Position numbers and translations under genes: made by a program | Shown: one piece after another, positions 1 to 9,075 of the stretch | Layout of the letters: each line of letters begins with the position of its first letter | How positions within the stretch are numbered: position 1 is the stretch's first letter | NCBI GenBank assembly: GCA_031410915.1 | Contig: JANNZY010000037.1 | Location: 1-64,000, forward strand | From: WLMZ01 sp031410915 | GTDB lineage: Bacteria; Actinomycetota; Acidimicrobiia; Acidimicrobiales; Ilumatobacteraceae | Direction: 5' to 3' | Length of the DNA stretch: 64,000 bases | The notes under the pieces: model-generated | What the model was told of the DNA's origin: nothing | The model's database searches: none | What the model saw: the letters and a program-made list of their open reading frames with translations, nothing else

Positions 1-350
1 TCCTGTTCACGCGGCCGGATGGTCGCCCGCTTGATCGCACGACGTGGGGGCACGCGTTCCGTGCCGCCACGAGGTCGCTGAGCATCGACGCGACGAGCCA
101 CGACCTACGCCATCACGCGGCGTCGCTGCTCATCTCGAAGGGCTGCTCGGTCAAGGCCGTGCAGTCGTTCCTCGGCCACGCGACGGCAGCCGAAACGCTG
201 GACACGTACTCGCACCTCTGGCCGGCGGACGACGACAAGATCCGGGCGTCGATCGATGGCGCGTGGCGAGCTGAGTCACCACTGAGTCACGCGGTCGGAT
301 CGAAGGGGCTGATTCGGAGCGTTTCCCCTGGTAGGAAGGGTCATGTGACG

Positions 351-710
<360 letters not shown>

Positions 711-721
711 CATCGCCGGAC

Positions 722-727
722 AGTGTA
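722..727 (-). promoter_or_regulatory. Candidate -10 element of rnpB
   Basis: TACACT on the minus strand lies 11 bases before the first base of the P1 helix and fits the TANNNT consensus. No convincing -35 hexamer is seen at 16-18 bases. Confidence 0.45.
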
Positions 728-749
728 AGCCCGCGCAGCCGCGACGGCG

Positions 750-1742
750 TCAGGCGTCGGACGCGACGCAATCGGCGTCGGTCATGTACTCGTAGATGAA
801 TGAGTTCAGGCTCGGCGTCTCGATGTTGATCGTGAACTGCGTGCCCGCGTTCGGGGCGCCGAGGGCCAGTTGGATCGGGGCGAGCAGGCCGAACTGACTC
901 GGGATCGCGTACTTCTCGACGACCGGCACTGCGTCGGCGGTGGCGACGGCAGGCGCATCCTCGTCGACCTGGCCCAGGTTCTGGCCGGTGGTGGTCGTGG
1001 TGACCTCGACCGTGGTGGTGGGCGCGGCCACGCCCGTTGCCTGGACTGCGGTCGGGACCACGAGATTGGCCTCGTTGATCATCAGCGCGGCGACTGCGGA
1101 GCGGCGCGCGGCGAGTGCGCCCTGGGTGATGACCGCACCACGGTATTCGGGCAGCGACAACTGCGGCACGAAGGACTGGTGCATCTCCGCGGCCAGGGTC
1201 TCCATGCCGTGGATGACCGTCAACGCGTCGCGGTTGGGGTTGTCGCTCGGCGCGACATCGGCTTCCTCGTTGCCCTGCTTGGCGCGGCCGACGATGCGGT
1301 CCTCGATCGGCCCGAGCACCACCCGATCGAAGCGCGGGTTGGCGCAGGTCCAGGGAGCGCCACCGGCCGTGGTGGTCCAGGTCTGGAGCTCCATGATCGC
1401 GGCCTGGTTGGCGGCGATCAGCGACTCGACGAGCGCGGTCTGGTCGGCGTCCAGATCGCCGACCTTCTTGGCCATGTTGTGGGCGTCGATGATGCTGAAG
1501 TGCAGCGACGTCGCGGTGCGGAACAACGTCGCGTCGGTGCGCACGCCCTCGGGCAGCGACGGAGGAGTCGGAGCTTCGCCGACACGAGCCGGTGATGCGT
1601 CCTTGACGTCGTCGACGCAGGCCGACAGCAACGCGGCCAAGCCGAACGTGATGCCGCCGGCGCGCAGCACGCCGCGACGAGTGAACTCGTTCTGGAGCGG
1701 TTCGGCCCCGAATGGCTCGGGCTGGAGTGGTTCGTGGTTCAT
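750..1742 (-). CDS. Tat-exported ferritin-like lipoprotein
   Basis: 330 residues from the ATG at 1742, which follows a GGAG and lies 7 bases after the stop of the upstream ferritin-like gene. The N-terminus has a twin-arginine signal (TRRGVLRAGG, residues 21-30), a hydrophobic stretch and a lipobox ending at Cys42, so export by Tat and lipid anchoring are likely. The rest is mostly helical with a ferritin-like flavour (about residues 70-190), then a Thr/Val-rich linker and a C-terminal part of unknown role. Ferritin-like folds carry di-iron or di-manganese centres, but I cannot assign metal ligands with certainty. It is the last gene of the leftward run and forms a pair with the next ferritin-like gene. 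The function is unknown; metal handling or oxidative protection outside the membrane is inference. Confidence 0.7.
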   Translation of the reverse strand: MNHEPLQPEPFGAEPLQNEFTRRGVLRAGGITFGLAALLSACVDDVKDASPARVGEAPTPPSLPEGVRTDATLFRTATSLHFSIIDAHNMAKKVGDLDADQTALVESLIAANQAAIMELQTWTTTAGGAPWTCANPRFDRVVLGPIEDRIVGRAKQGNEEADVAPSDNPNRDALTVIHGMETLAAEMHQSFVPQLSLPEYRGAVITQGALAARRSAVAALMINEANLVVPTAVQATGVAAPTTTVEVTTTTTGQNLGQVDEDAPAVATADAVPVVEKYAIPSQFGLLAPIQLALGAPNAGTQFTINIETPSLNSFIYEYMTDADCVASDA

Positions 1743-1749
1743 GTGGGGG

Positions 1750-2544
1750 TCACTCCGGGTAGTCGTCGGCCGAGAGCGGGTCGGCATCACCGGCGACGAG
1801 GTCGTCGAATGAGGTCGCGCCGGCGAGCTTGGTCAGCACCGTGGCGTGGCGGGCTTCGATCTCCAGGATCGAGGCGATGATGGACGCGCCGTCGATGCCG
1901 ACCAGCGTGGCGACGACACTGGAATGCGTGGCGACGGCGACGTTCTCCAGCGTGGCCAGCGCAGTGGCGACTTCGCCCGCGCTGCCCGCCATGTTGTCCT
2001 CCTGCTCACCCAACAGAGTCTCGCTGCGGCGATTGGGAGCCTGGCGGCCGAGCAGGCCGGAGATGGCCTGGGCGTAGGCCTCGTGGTTCTCGCGGATCAC
2101 TGCGATCGCGTCCTTCTCGACCTCGTCGGTGAAGACGTTGCCGCCGAGCACGATGTCGTACAGATCGCGCAGCGTGAGCTCGACGGATTGCGCGAAGCCG
2201 AGCACGGCGACGTCTTCCTGCGTCGGGCGCTGCACCGGGGCCAGGGTCGTGGTCGGTGCATCGGTCCCGGCCGTGTCGGACCCACTCGGTGCAACGGTGT
2301 CCTCGACCGAGCTGGGCAGCGACGCGGTGTTCTCGGTGCCGCCCGTGGTGACCTCGCTCGGATCACTGCTCGCCGGGGCGAACGGATCGGTCGGGGGCAC
2401 GGATCGGGGAGTCGCCCCGACCTTGCCGCCGAGGAATGGCAGCAGTGAGGCGGCGGCCCCGCCGAGGCCGGCAGCCAGGATGCGCCGGCGGGCGGTGCCG
2501 GGCACGACGCTGCCCGGCTGTTCCGCTGCTTGCAAGATGTCCAC
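1750..2544 (-). CDS. Tat-exported ferritin-like domain protein
   Basis: 264 residues from a GTG at 2544. Three arginines (19-21) followed by a long hydrophobic stretch give a probable twin-arginine signal without a lipobox. After a Ser/Thr/Pro-rich linker (about 45-105) comes a helical domain (about 108-262) with repeated Glu and His residues, such as ENHEAY and EIEARHAT, as in the ferritin-like superfamily that includes DUF4439-type proteins. It lies 64 bases after the FGGY kinase gene and directly before the other ferritin-like gene, so both probably share a transcript. Iron or manganese binding is likely from the fold. The physiological role is not known. Confidence 0.72.
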   Translation of the reverse strand: MDILQAAEQPGSVVPGTARRRILAAGLGGAAASLLPFLGGKVGATPRSVPPTDPFAPASSDPSEVTTGGTENTASLPSSVEDTVAPSGSDTAGTDAPTTTLAPVQRPTQEDVAVLGFAQSVELTLRDLYDIVLGGNVFTDEVEKDAIAVIRENHEAYAQAISGLLGRQAPNRRSETLLGEQEDNMAGSAGEVATALATLENVAVATHSSVVATLVGIDGASIIASILEIEARHATVLTKLAGATSFDDLVAGDADPLSADDYPE

Positions 2545-2608
2545 GAAGACGAGGTCCTTTCGAAGTGGCTTCCCACAGCCTTCCCGGCCGGGGGTCTGCG
2601 CTCCAACT

Positions 2609-4057
2609 TTAGAAGTCGAGCGCAGACAGGTCGGGTATCCAACGCGAAGAGCGTTCGATGGCCTGGTGCCATTGGTCGCGGTCGAGTGAACCGGTTGGTT
2701 CGACCACGACTGAGGGCGACCACGATTCTGCCACCTCGCCGAGGTGGCTCCACGTCCCCGTCGCCAAGCCGGCCAGGTAGCCGGCGCCGAGCGTGGTGGC
2801 CTCGGTCACCGGCGAGACCTCGACCGGGATGCCGCACGCGTTGGCCAACGCCTGGACGAAGGTCGGGTTGGTGCTCATGCCCCCGTCGATGCGCAACGCG
2901 GGCACATCGAGACCGGCGTCGGCCTGCGCTGCCTCGACGAGATCGGCGCCCCGCTGAGCGACACCCTCCAGCACGGCTCGAACGATCTGCGGCCGGCCGG
3001 TTCCCCGGGTGATTCCGAGCAGCGTGCCTCGCGCGCCGTAGTCCCACTTCGGCGTGCCCAGGCCCAAAAGCGCCGGCACGTACGAGACGCCGTCGGTGGT
3101 CTCGCACTGCGCGGCGATGTTGTGGCTCTCGGCTGCCGTGGCGATGATGCCCAGGTCGTCGACCAGCCACTCGACGTTCGTCCCCGCCGACAGCATGATG
3201 GCCTCCACCCCCCAGGTGGCCGCGCCGTTGCGACTCCACGCGACGATGGGAAACGTGCCGTTGCTGCTGCGGGCATACGTGTCCGGTGCAGTCTCGCCGG
3301 TGCACAGGTCGAGCATGCCACCCGTGCCGAACGTTGCCTTGGCCTGCCCGGCGTGCACGCAACCCTGCCCGACCAGCGACGCCTGCTGATCGCCGGCGAG
3401 TCCACCGATCATCGGTGCGCCCGGCAACACCGAGGCGATCCCGAGCTCGCCGCTGGAGTCGACGATGGTCGGCAGCATCCGCATCGGGATGCCCAGTGCG
3501 CTGCAGTAGTGCTCGGACCAGCGTCGATTGGCCATGTCGTACAGGCCGGTGACCGCAGCATTGGTGTGGTCGGTGATGTGCAGCTGGCCGCCCGACAGCA
3601 CCCAGGCAATCCACGAGTCGACGGTGCCGAAGAGCAGGTCGCGGCTGCGATCAGGATCGTGCTGGGCAAGCAGCCAGGCGATCTTTGTGGCCGACTGGTT
3701 CGGGGCCAGCGCCATGCCGTGGTCGGCTTTGGCCATGATGCACTCGACCACCGTGCGCAGGTCCTGCCAGCCGATTGCCGGTCCGACGGGCTGACCGGTG
3801 GCGCGGTCCCACACGATGGTCGACGCCCGCTGGGCAGAGATGCCGACGCCGACGACCGACCCGGCGTGGTCGGCGAGCGTGGCGTTGGCGACGTCGAGGA
3901 CGGCAGCGCCCATCGCTGTGGCGTCGAACTCGACGAGGCCAGGTGACGGCGACGACGGTGGGAACGAGCGATGGTTGATGTGCTCGACGGTCGCATCGGA
4001 CGTGACGATGGCCGCGCGCAGGCCGCTGGTACCGACGTCGATGACGAGCAGGCTCAT
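2609..4057 (-). CDS. FGGY-family carbohydrate kinase, glycerol-kinase-like with altered pocket
   Basis: 482 residues from the ATG at 4057, which overlaps the stop of the upstream membrane-protein gene (ATGA). FGGY kinases phosphorylate sugars or polyols with ATP. The N-terminal actin-like phosphate motif (VIDVGTSGLR, 5-14), the AGDQQASL segment with its catalytic Asp, and the C-terminal GTGGMLD and TEATTLGAGYLAGL segments are present. The best overall likeness is GlpK. However, the Arg-Glu pair that binds glycerol in GlpK is here Arg77-Ala78, and the pocket tyrosine is replaced by Asn120, while the second kinase of this window (35847-37370) keeps all of these. The substrate is therefore probably not plain glycerol; dihydroxyacetone or a glycerol derivative is possible. 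It sits in an operon with glpD and an AGPS-like flavoprotein. Confidence 0.85.
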   Translation of the reverse strand: MSLLVIDVGTSGLRAAIVTSDATVEHINHRSFPPSSPSPGLVEFDATAMGAAVLDVANATLADHAGSVVGVGISAQRASTIVWDRATGQPVGPAIGWQDLRTVVECIMAKADHGMALAPNQSATKIAWLLAQHDPDRSRDLLFGTVDSWIAWVLSGGQLHITDHTNAAVTGLYDMANRRWSEHYCSALGIPMRMLPTIVDSSGELGIASVLPGAPMIGGLAGDQQASLVGQGCVHAGQAKATFGTGGMLDLCTGETAPDTYARSSNGTFPIVAWSRNGAATWGVEAIMLSAGTNVEWLVDDLGIIATAAESHNIAAQCETTDGVSYVPALLGLGTPKWDYGARGTLLGITRGTGRPQIVRAVLEGVAQRGADLVEAAQADAGLDVPALRIDGGMSTNPTFVQALANACGIPVEVSPVTEATTLGAGYLAGLATGTWSHLGEVAESWSPSVVVEPTGSLDRDQWHQAIERSSRWIPDLSALDF

Positions 4058-4455
4058 CGCCTCGGCTCCAGACCGCGCTTTTGCAGTGTCGCGCCGAGCA
4101 GTCCGCCGATTGAGCCGGCCAGCAATGTGACCGTGAGATTGAAGAAGATCGCCACCCAGCGCACCTCCGAACCGCGTACAAGCTTGACCGTCACGAACAC
4201 AGCTTGCACGACGACGTAGGTGCCGACGGCCGTCACGATGCCGTGCGTCAGTGGAGTGCGCTTGTTCTGCAGCCATGCAGCGACACCCGCGCCGATCACG
4301 AAGCCGATCAATGACACCAGGATCAACAGCACCGGAAGCGAGCTGTCCGCGTTGCGGTCGGCCACGATCCGCGCCGCGATCAGGAATGGAGCGGCGAAGA
4401 CCGCCGTCACGCTGACCCCGGCGCGCAGCGCGGCGACGTCCCAGCGCTCGCTCAT
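4054..4455 (-). CDS. Small membrane protein of unknown function, four predicted TM helices
   Basis: 133 residues from the ATG at 4455. Four hydrophobic segments are visible at about residues 9-28, 37-57, 66-87 and 98-122, with short charged loops and a basic C-terminus (LQKRGLEPRR). I recognise no family. The gene sits between the AGPS-like flavoprotein (31 bases upstream) and the FGGY kinase (4-base ATGA overlap), so it is almost certainly cotranscribed and translationally coupled with them. A role in transport, or in holding the pathway at the membrane, is inference from this position only. Confidence 0.7.
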   Translation of the reverse strand: MSERWDVAALRAGVSVTAVFAAPFLIAARIVADRNADSSLPVLLILVSLIGFVIGAGVAAWLQNKRTPLTHGIVTAVGTYVVVQAVFVTVKLVRGSEVRWVAIFFNLTVTLLAGSIGGLLGATLQKRGLEPRR

Positions 4456-4486
4456 GCGGGCGTCTCGTTCATGGCCACGACCTCGT

Positions 4487-5968
4487 TCACGGCCAGCCCA
4501 CGTCGCCGAACGGTGACGGCAGGCCGAGCTTGCCCGGGTTGAGGATGCCGTTCGGGTCGATGGCCCGCTTGACCGCCGCCAGAACGCCGTGCGCCGGTCC
4601 GAGCGCCTCGGCCACGAAACGGCTGCGGTTGAGGCCGACGCCGTGATGGTGGCTGAGGTTGCCGCCACCGGTCAGGACCGCACGCTGCCCGGCGTCCCAC
4701 AACGCGATGTACGTGGCTTCCACCGCGTCGGCCGGCGGCGTGGCTGCGAACGTGAAGTAGAGGCACGCGCCGTCGGGGTAGCTGTGGCTGAGATGACACG
4801 TCGCCGCGCGAGCGTGGGGGACCGCCAGCATGGCCGCCCGCACTGCGGTGAAGAGGTGCGCCAGCACCGCCCATGGTGCCGCGATCTCCATCGTGTCCAC
4901 CACAAAACCCTTGTGGGTCAAGGCTTGCAGGGCAGTCGTGTCGTTGCGGTGGTGCATCCAGCGTTCGACGAGGTCCGGTCCGAGGTCCACAGCGCCGGCG
5001 GTGGCGGCCTCGTCGGCGACGATGGCCATGACCGCGTCGATCAGCAATGGATCGCCCTCGTCGAGCACGACCAGCATGCATTGCACGCCGTCACCGCCCT
5101 GGCCGCGCTGGCTCTCGGCTGCGTCGTAGAGGCGCAGCACGGCGGGCGTCGCGCCACGGCGGATCACCCTGCGGCAGACCTCCAACCCGGTTTCGAACGC
5201 GTCCAGCGCATAGGCGGCACGGCGCTCGCCCGCTGCCACGGGATGAGTCATGAGCGAGACCTTGGTGACTACGCCGAGCGTGCCCTCGGACCCGACGAAG
5301 AGCTGGTTCAGATCGGGTCCAACGGCGGCCGCCGGGCTGCCGCCCGTGGTGATGACCGAGCCGTCGGCAAGCACGACCTCGAGCCCGACGACGATGTCTT
5401 CGATCTTGCCGTAGCGGGTGCTGTACTGACCGGCACCGCGGCATGCGATCCAACCGCCGACGGTGGCGATGTCGAAGCTCTGCGGGAAGTGCCCGACCGT
5501 CAGTCCGTGCTGTTCGCGCAGCTCCGCTTCGAGATCAGGGCCGAACGTGCCGGGCAGCACATCGACGACGCCGGACGTGGCATCGACGACCACGATGCCC
5601 TGCATCGCGGTGGTATCGAGCACGACCCCGCCGAAGACGGGCACGCTCGCGCCGCAGACGCCGGAGCGGCCGCCGGTGACGGTGAGCGGGACGTGCCAGT
5701 CGTTGCAGAGCCGTACGACCACTGCGACCTGCGCGGTGCCGGTGGGACGGGCGACGACGGCGGCCCGCGCCGGCACCTGGCCCGCCAGTGCCCAATGCAT
5801 CGCCAGTGGCCACCAGTCGCGGCTTGCTTCGGCGGTCGTCGCTTCGGTCCAGTCGGTGGGGCACGCCGCGTCGAGCGCTGCTGCGAACCCGTCCGGCAGC
5901 GGCCTGGCATCGGACGCGAAGCGGCTGGCCGTGCCCATCAGTTCGATGGGCGGCGTCGGCGCGGTCAT
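4487..5968 (-). CDS. FAD-binding oxidase, alkyldihydroxyacetonephosphate-synthase-like
   Basis: 493 residues; the ATG at 5968 overlaps the glpD stop (ATGA). The PCMH-type FAD domain is clear: TGGRSGVCG near residue 100, then TVGGWIACRGAGQYSTRYG and FVGSEGTLGVVT. The C-terminal half has the features of alkyl-DHAP synthase (AGPS): the KGFVVDTMEIAAPW segment and the active-site triple histidine in LSHHHGVG near residue 440. In eukaryotes AGPS swaps the acyl chain of acyl-DHAP for a fatty alcohol, which gives the ether bond of ether lipids. Bacterial members of this family are common and mostly untested. A glpD neighbour, which makes DHAP, fits a link to DHAP or glycerol chemistry. A plain FAD-dependent hydroxy-acid oxidase is the alternative. 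Confidence 0.83.
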   Translation of the reverse strand: MTAPTPPIELMGTASRFASDARPLPDGFAAALDAACPTDWTEATTAEASRDWWPLAMHWALAGQVPARAAVVARPTGTAQVAVVVRLCNDWHVPLTVTGGRSGVCGASVPVFGGVVLDTTAMQGIVVVDATSGVVDVLPGTFGPDLEAELREQHGLTVGHFPQSFDIATVGGWIACRGAGQYSTRYGKIEDIVVGLEVVLADGSVITTGGSPAAAVGPDLNQLFVGSEGTLGVVTKVSLMTHPVAAGERRAAYALDAFETGLEVCRRVIRRGATPAVLRLYDAAESQRGQGGDGVQCMLVVLDEGDPLLIDAVMAIVADEAATAGAVDLGPDLVERWMHHRNDTTALQALTHKGFVVDTMEIAAPWAVLAHLFTAVRAAMLAVPHARAATCHLSHSYPDGACLYFTFAATPPADAVEATYIALWDAGQRAVLTGGGNLSHHHGVGLNRSRFVAEALGPAHGVLAAVKRAIDPNGILNPGKLGLPSPFGDVGWP

Positions 5969-7629
5969 CGTTGGTCGGCCGCTTGCGGTGTGCGTGTGGC
6001 GGCGGCTTCGGCCGCGCAGCTGTCGCGGTACGAATCGACCTGGGATCGACGCTCGTCGTCAGACCACCCCAGCTCGGCACCGACCAACGTCGCGACGTCC
6101 TCAGCGGCGCGCACCGTTGCTTCGCGGTCGAACAACCTGGCCCGTGTGCGGCGGGAGAGCACGTCGTCCAACGTGCGGGCCATCTCGTGGCGGACGGCGT
6201 ACACGGCTTCGGCGCGGAGGTAGGGCAGGCCCTCGACGAGCGGTTCGCCAAGAGACACGTCGGCGGCCACGAGGGCGCGCACGGCATCGGCGAGGACTCC
6301 GTGCCGCAACGCGAGATGGGTGTCTGGCGAGCCGGGGGCCGGGTCGACGAATCCCTCGGCACCGAGCAGCTTCAGGTTCTTCGTCCGGCACTTCGACGCT
6401 GCTCCACCGAGGTGTTCGACGACGGTGTCGATCGTGTCCTCGGCCATCTCGCGGTACGTGGTCAGCTTGCCGCCGGTGACGCTGACGACGCCGGCGTCGT
6501 TCGTGGTGACTCGGTGACGGCGCGACAGGTCCGACGTACGCGCTGAGCCTCCGGTCTTGACCAGCGGGCGCAGCCCAGCCCAGACGCCAGTGACGTCCTC
6601 GGCGGTCACGCCAGTTGTGATCGAGGCGTTGAGCGCGCGCAGCACGTAGTCGAGGTCGTCGCGGGTGCACTGCGGGTCGTCGACGGGGCCGGCGTAATCG
6701 GTGTCAGTGGTGCCGACGTAGGTGTGCTGGAACGTACCGTCGGGCAGCGGACCCCAGGGCACCACGAACAGGCTGCGCTTGTCCTTCGGAACGGGGATCA
6801 CGACTGCGATGTCGTTGCGGACCTTGTCCCAGGGCACGGTGACGTGAACGCCCTTGGCCGGGCGGATGGAATCGGCGTGCTCGGCTTCGGCCAACGCGAG
6901 GACGTCATCGGCCCAGACGCCACCGGCGTTCACGACGACGCGAGTGCGGATCGTGATCCGCTGTCCATCCGCATCGACGATGACCGAATCGGCCCGCCCC
7001 GACGAGTTCTTGCCGATCTCGACCACCGCACATCCGTTGGCAACCGCAGCGCCGTGGGCCGCCGCGGTCCGAGCGACGGTCAGGCACAGGCGGGCATCGT
7101 CGGCCGTCGCGTCGTAGTAGAGGTACGCGGAGGCCAGCCGGTCCGCGGGCATCGTCGGCAGGTGCGTGAACGCCGCGTCCTTCTTCAATCGCTTGTGGAA
7201 CTTGCCGATTCGCCAGCCGCCGGTGAGGTCGTACATCCACATCGACGTGCCGAGCACACGCGCGATCTTGCGGGACACCACGCCATCGCGGGTGAGGATC
7301 GGGATCATGAACGGCAGGATGCGAACGAGATGAGGCGCGTTCTTGCGCAGCCGCTGACGCTCGTGCAGCGCTTCGTAGACGAGCCGGACCTCGCCCTGCT
7401 GCAGGTAACGCAGACCACCGTGGACGAGCTTGGAGCTCTTCGACGACGTGCCGGAGGCGAAGTCGTCACGTTCGACGAGCGCTGTCTTCAGGCCGCGTGT
7501 GACAGCATCCAACGCCACGCCGACGCCGGTGATGCCACCGCCGACGACGACGACGTCGAACGTCTCGTCGCCAAGGCGTTGCAGCATCTTCCGCCGGTCG
7601 AAGGGGGGCGGGGACTGCGTGGGAGCCAT
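5965..7629 (-). CDS. glpD: FAD-dependent glycerol-3-phosphate dehydrogenase
   Basis: 554 residues from the ATG at 7629; upstream in-frame codons are Arg-rich non-coding-like sequence, and a TAGAAT -10 element lies 8 bases before this ATG. GlpD oxidises sn-glycerol-3-phosphate to DHAP at the membrane and passes electrons to quinone. Visible are the FAD dinucleotide motif VVVVGGGITGVGVALDA, the GLKTALVERDDFASGTSSKSS segment and SKLVHGGLRYL typical of the family, then the C-terminal DAO_C region with the Arg/Glu-rich helical end. It starts a leftward operon with the AGPS-like, membrane and FGGY genes, and is divergent from a GlpC-like Fe-S protein across about 100 bases. Confidence 0.95.
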   Translation of the reverse strand: MAPTQSPPPFDRRKMLQRLGDETFDVVVVGGGITGVGVALDAVTRGLKTALVERDDFASGTSSKSSKLVHGGLRYLQQGEVRLVYEALHERQRLRKNAPHLVRILPFMIPILTRDGVVSRKIARVLGTSMWMYDLTGGWRIGKFHKRLKKDAAFTHLPTMPADRLASAYLYYDATADDARLCLTVARTAAAHGAAVANGCAVVEIGKNSSGRADSVIVDADGQRITIRTRVVVNAGGVWADDVLALAEAEHADSIRPAKGVHVTVPWDKVRNDIAVVIPVPKDKRSLFVVPWGPLPDGTFQHTYVGTTDTDYAGPVDDPQCTRDDLDYVLRALNASITTGVTAEDVTGVWAGLRPLVKTGGSARTSDLSRRHRVTTNDAGVVSVTGGKLTTYREMAEDTIDTVVEHLGGAASKCRTKNLKLLGAEGFVDPAPGSPDTHLALRHGVLADAVRALVAADVSLGEPLVEGLPYLRAEAVYAVRHEMARTLDDVLSRRTRARLFDREATVRAAEDVATLVGAELGWSDDERRSQVDSYRDSCAAEAAATRTPQAADQR

Positions 7630-7637
7630 CGGTGGCC

Positions 7638-7643
7638 ATTCTA
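7638..7643 (-). promoter_or_regulatory. -10 element of glpD, probable leaderless promoter
   Basis: TAGAAT on the minus strand ends 8 bases before the glpD ATG, so transcription should start at or next to the start codon. The 103 bases between glpD and the Fe-S gene must also hold the promoter of the latter (TACCGT at 7686-7691 is a candidate). Confidence 0.5.
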
Positions 7644-7732
7644 CGGTCGCCGTGCGCCGGCGTCGTCGTCTTCCTGACATCCCGATACCGTCGAATGCCG
7701 AGCGTGCGCAGCACCGCCAGGCACGAAACCCG

Positions 7733-9046
7733 ATGACGACCACGTACGACCCACATCACTCGCACTATCTCGACGAAGCCGATGTCCGCAACGAGATGGC
7801 GCGCGTGGCGAACGTCTGCCATGGCTGCCGGAAGTGCATCGACCTGTGCCCGTCGTTCCCGACGCTGTTCGACTTGATCGACCGCCACGACGATCGAGAC
7901 GCCCTGCGCCTGACGCCCGCGGAGCAGGACCGTGTGGTGGACGAGTGCTTCCAGTGCAAGGTCTGTGCGCTCGGCTGCCCGTACGTTCCAGGACAGCACG
8001 AGGCGGCGATCGACTTCCCGCAACTGATGTTGCGCGTCGTGGCGATGCGCCGGGCCACGGGTCAGACCAGCCTGCGGGAGCGGACCACCACGCAGGTGCT
8101 GGGTCACACCGATCTCGTCGGAGCGATCGCGACCCGCACGGCCAACGCCACCAACCGCGTCGTCGGAGCCAAGCCGGGCAGCGTCGCCCGCCGAATCCTC
8201 GCCGGGGCGCTCGGCATCTCCAGCCTGCGCGTCCTTCCGCTGTTCGCCCGGCAACGGTTCTCGACCTGGTTCGGCCGGCGGCCGAAGGTGCGCATCGAGC
8301 AACGACAGGCCCGGGTCGCGCTGTTCCCGACCTGCCTCCTCGAGTACCAGCAGCCGGCGATCGGCCACGACCTGATCAAGGTCTACGAACGCAACGGCAT
8401 CGAGGTGTCGTTGGCGGACGTCCGTTGTTGCGGAGCACCGTGGCTGTTCAATGGCGATCTGGCCCACTTCGAGAAGGTGGCGAAGCGCAACGTCACGTCG
8501 CTCGCGGCGGAGGTCGCGAAGGGTCGCGACATCGTGGTTCCCCAGCCGACGTGCGGCTACGTGCTGAAGCACGACTACCCGCTTCACGTGCCCGGCTCCG
8601 ACGCCGATGCGGTGGCGGCGCACACCTACGACGCCACCGAGTATCTCCTCAAGGTCCATCGTGGCGATGGCACCAACCTGGACATGGCGTTCGACGGCGA
8701 CGTACCGTCCACGATCACATACCACGCGCCGAGTCATCTCCGCGCCCAGGGAATCGGCCTGCGCAGTCGTGACCTGATGAAGTTGACGGGGGCGCGCGTC
8801 ACCCTCGTCCAGCAGGCCAGCGGCGTCGACGCGATGTGGGGCTGGCGGGCCAAGAACGCCGGCGGATCGATGGCGGCGGGGACCGCGCTTGGCGCGGCGA
8901 TCGCCAAGGCCGGCGGTGAGGTCGTGGCGGGTGATTGCCATCTCGCCAACACCGTCATCAACGAACAGACCGGGAGGACGCCACTGCATCCGATCCAGGT
9001 TGTGGCGCGGGCCTACGGCATCGCCGAGGAGCAAGAATTGCGTTGA
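7733..9046 (+). CDS. GlpC-like 4Fe-4S/CCG-domain oxidoreductase subunit
   Basis: 437 residues from the ATG at 7733; there is no upstream in-frame homology. Near the N-terminus are two 4Fe-4S cluster motifs, CHGCRKCIDLCP (about residue 24) and CFQCKVCALGCP (about 74). The C-terminal half has two cysteine-rich CCG-type domains: FPTCLLEY, then RCCGAPWLFNGD, then the degenerate second set with PTCGYVLKHDYP and GDCHLANTVINEQTG. This architecture is that of GlpC, the electron-transfer subunit of anaerobic glycerol-3-phosphate dehydrogenase, and of heterodisulfide-reductase-like proteins. GlpA and GlpB are absent. The divergent glpD gene suggests that it moves electrons between GlpD, or another flavoprotein, and the quinone pool. 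That coupling is inference. Confidence 0.85.
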   Translation: MTTTYDPHHSHYLDEADVRNEMARVANVCHGCRKCIDLCPSFPTLFDLIDRHDDRDALRLTPAEQDRVVDECFQCKVCALGCPYVPGQHEAAIDFPQLMLRVVAMRRATGQTSLRERTTTQVLGHTDLVGAIATRTANATNRVVGAKPGSVARRILAGALGISSLRVLPLFARQRFSTWFGRRPKVRIEQRQARVALFPTCLLEYQQPAIGHDLIKVYERNGIEVSLADVRCCGAPWLFNGDLAHFEKVAKRNVTSLAAEVAKGRDIVVPQPTCGYVLKHDYPLHVPGSDADAVAAHTYDATEYLLKVHRGDGTNLDMAFDGDVPSTITYHAPSHLRAQGIGLRSRDLMKLTGARVTLVQQASGVDAMWGWRAKNAGGSMAAGTALGAAIAKAGGEVVAGDCHLANTVINEQTGRTPLHPIQVVARAYGIAEEQELR

Positions 9047-9058
9047 TTGTTTCGGGCA

Positions 9059-9075
9059 AACGGGCTCAGCCCGTT
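9059..9075 (+). terminator. Hairpin after the Fe-S protein gene, possible terminator
   Basis: AACGGGC and GCCCGTT form a perfect 7-bp stem with a 3-base loop starting 12 bases after the stop codon. No T-run follows, so this would be a non-canonical actinobacterial terminator. Confidence 0.5.

Noticed and set aside
2744..3946. 400-codon open frame on the plus strand opposite the FGGY kinase
   Set aside because: It is a high-GC antisense shadow; the minus-strand frame carries the full FGGY motifs and this one shows no family pattern.
4589..6223. 544-codon plus-strand frame opposite the AGPS-like gene and glpD
   Set aside because: Antisense shadow, His/Arg/Asp-rich composition, no homology pattern.
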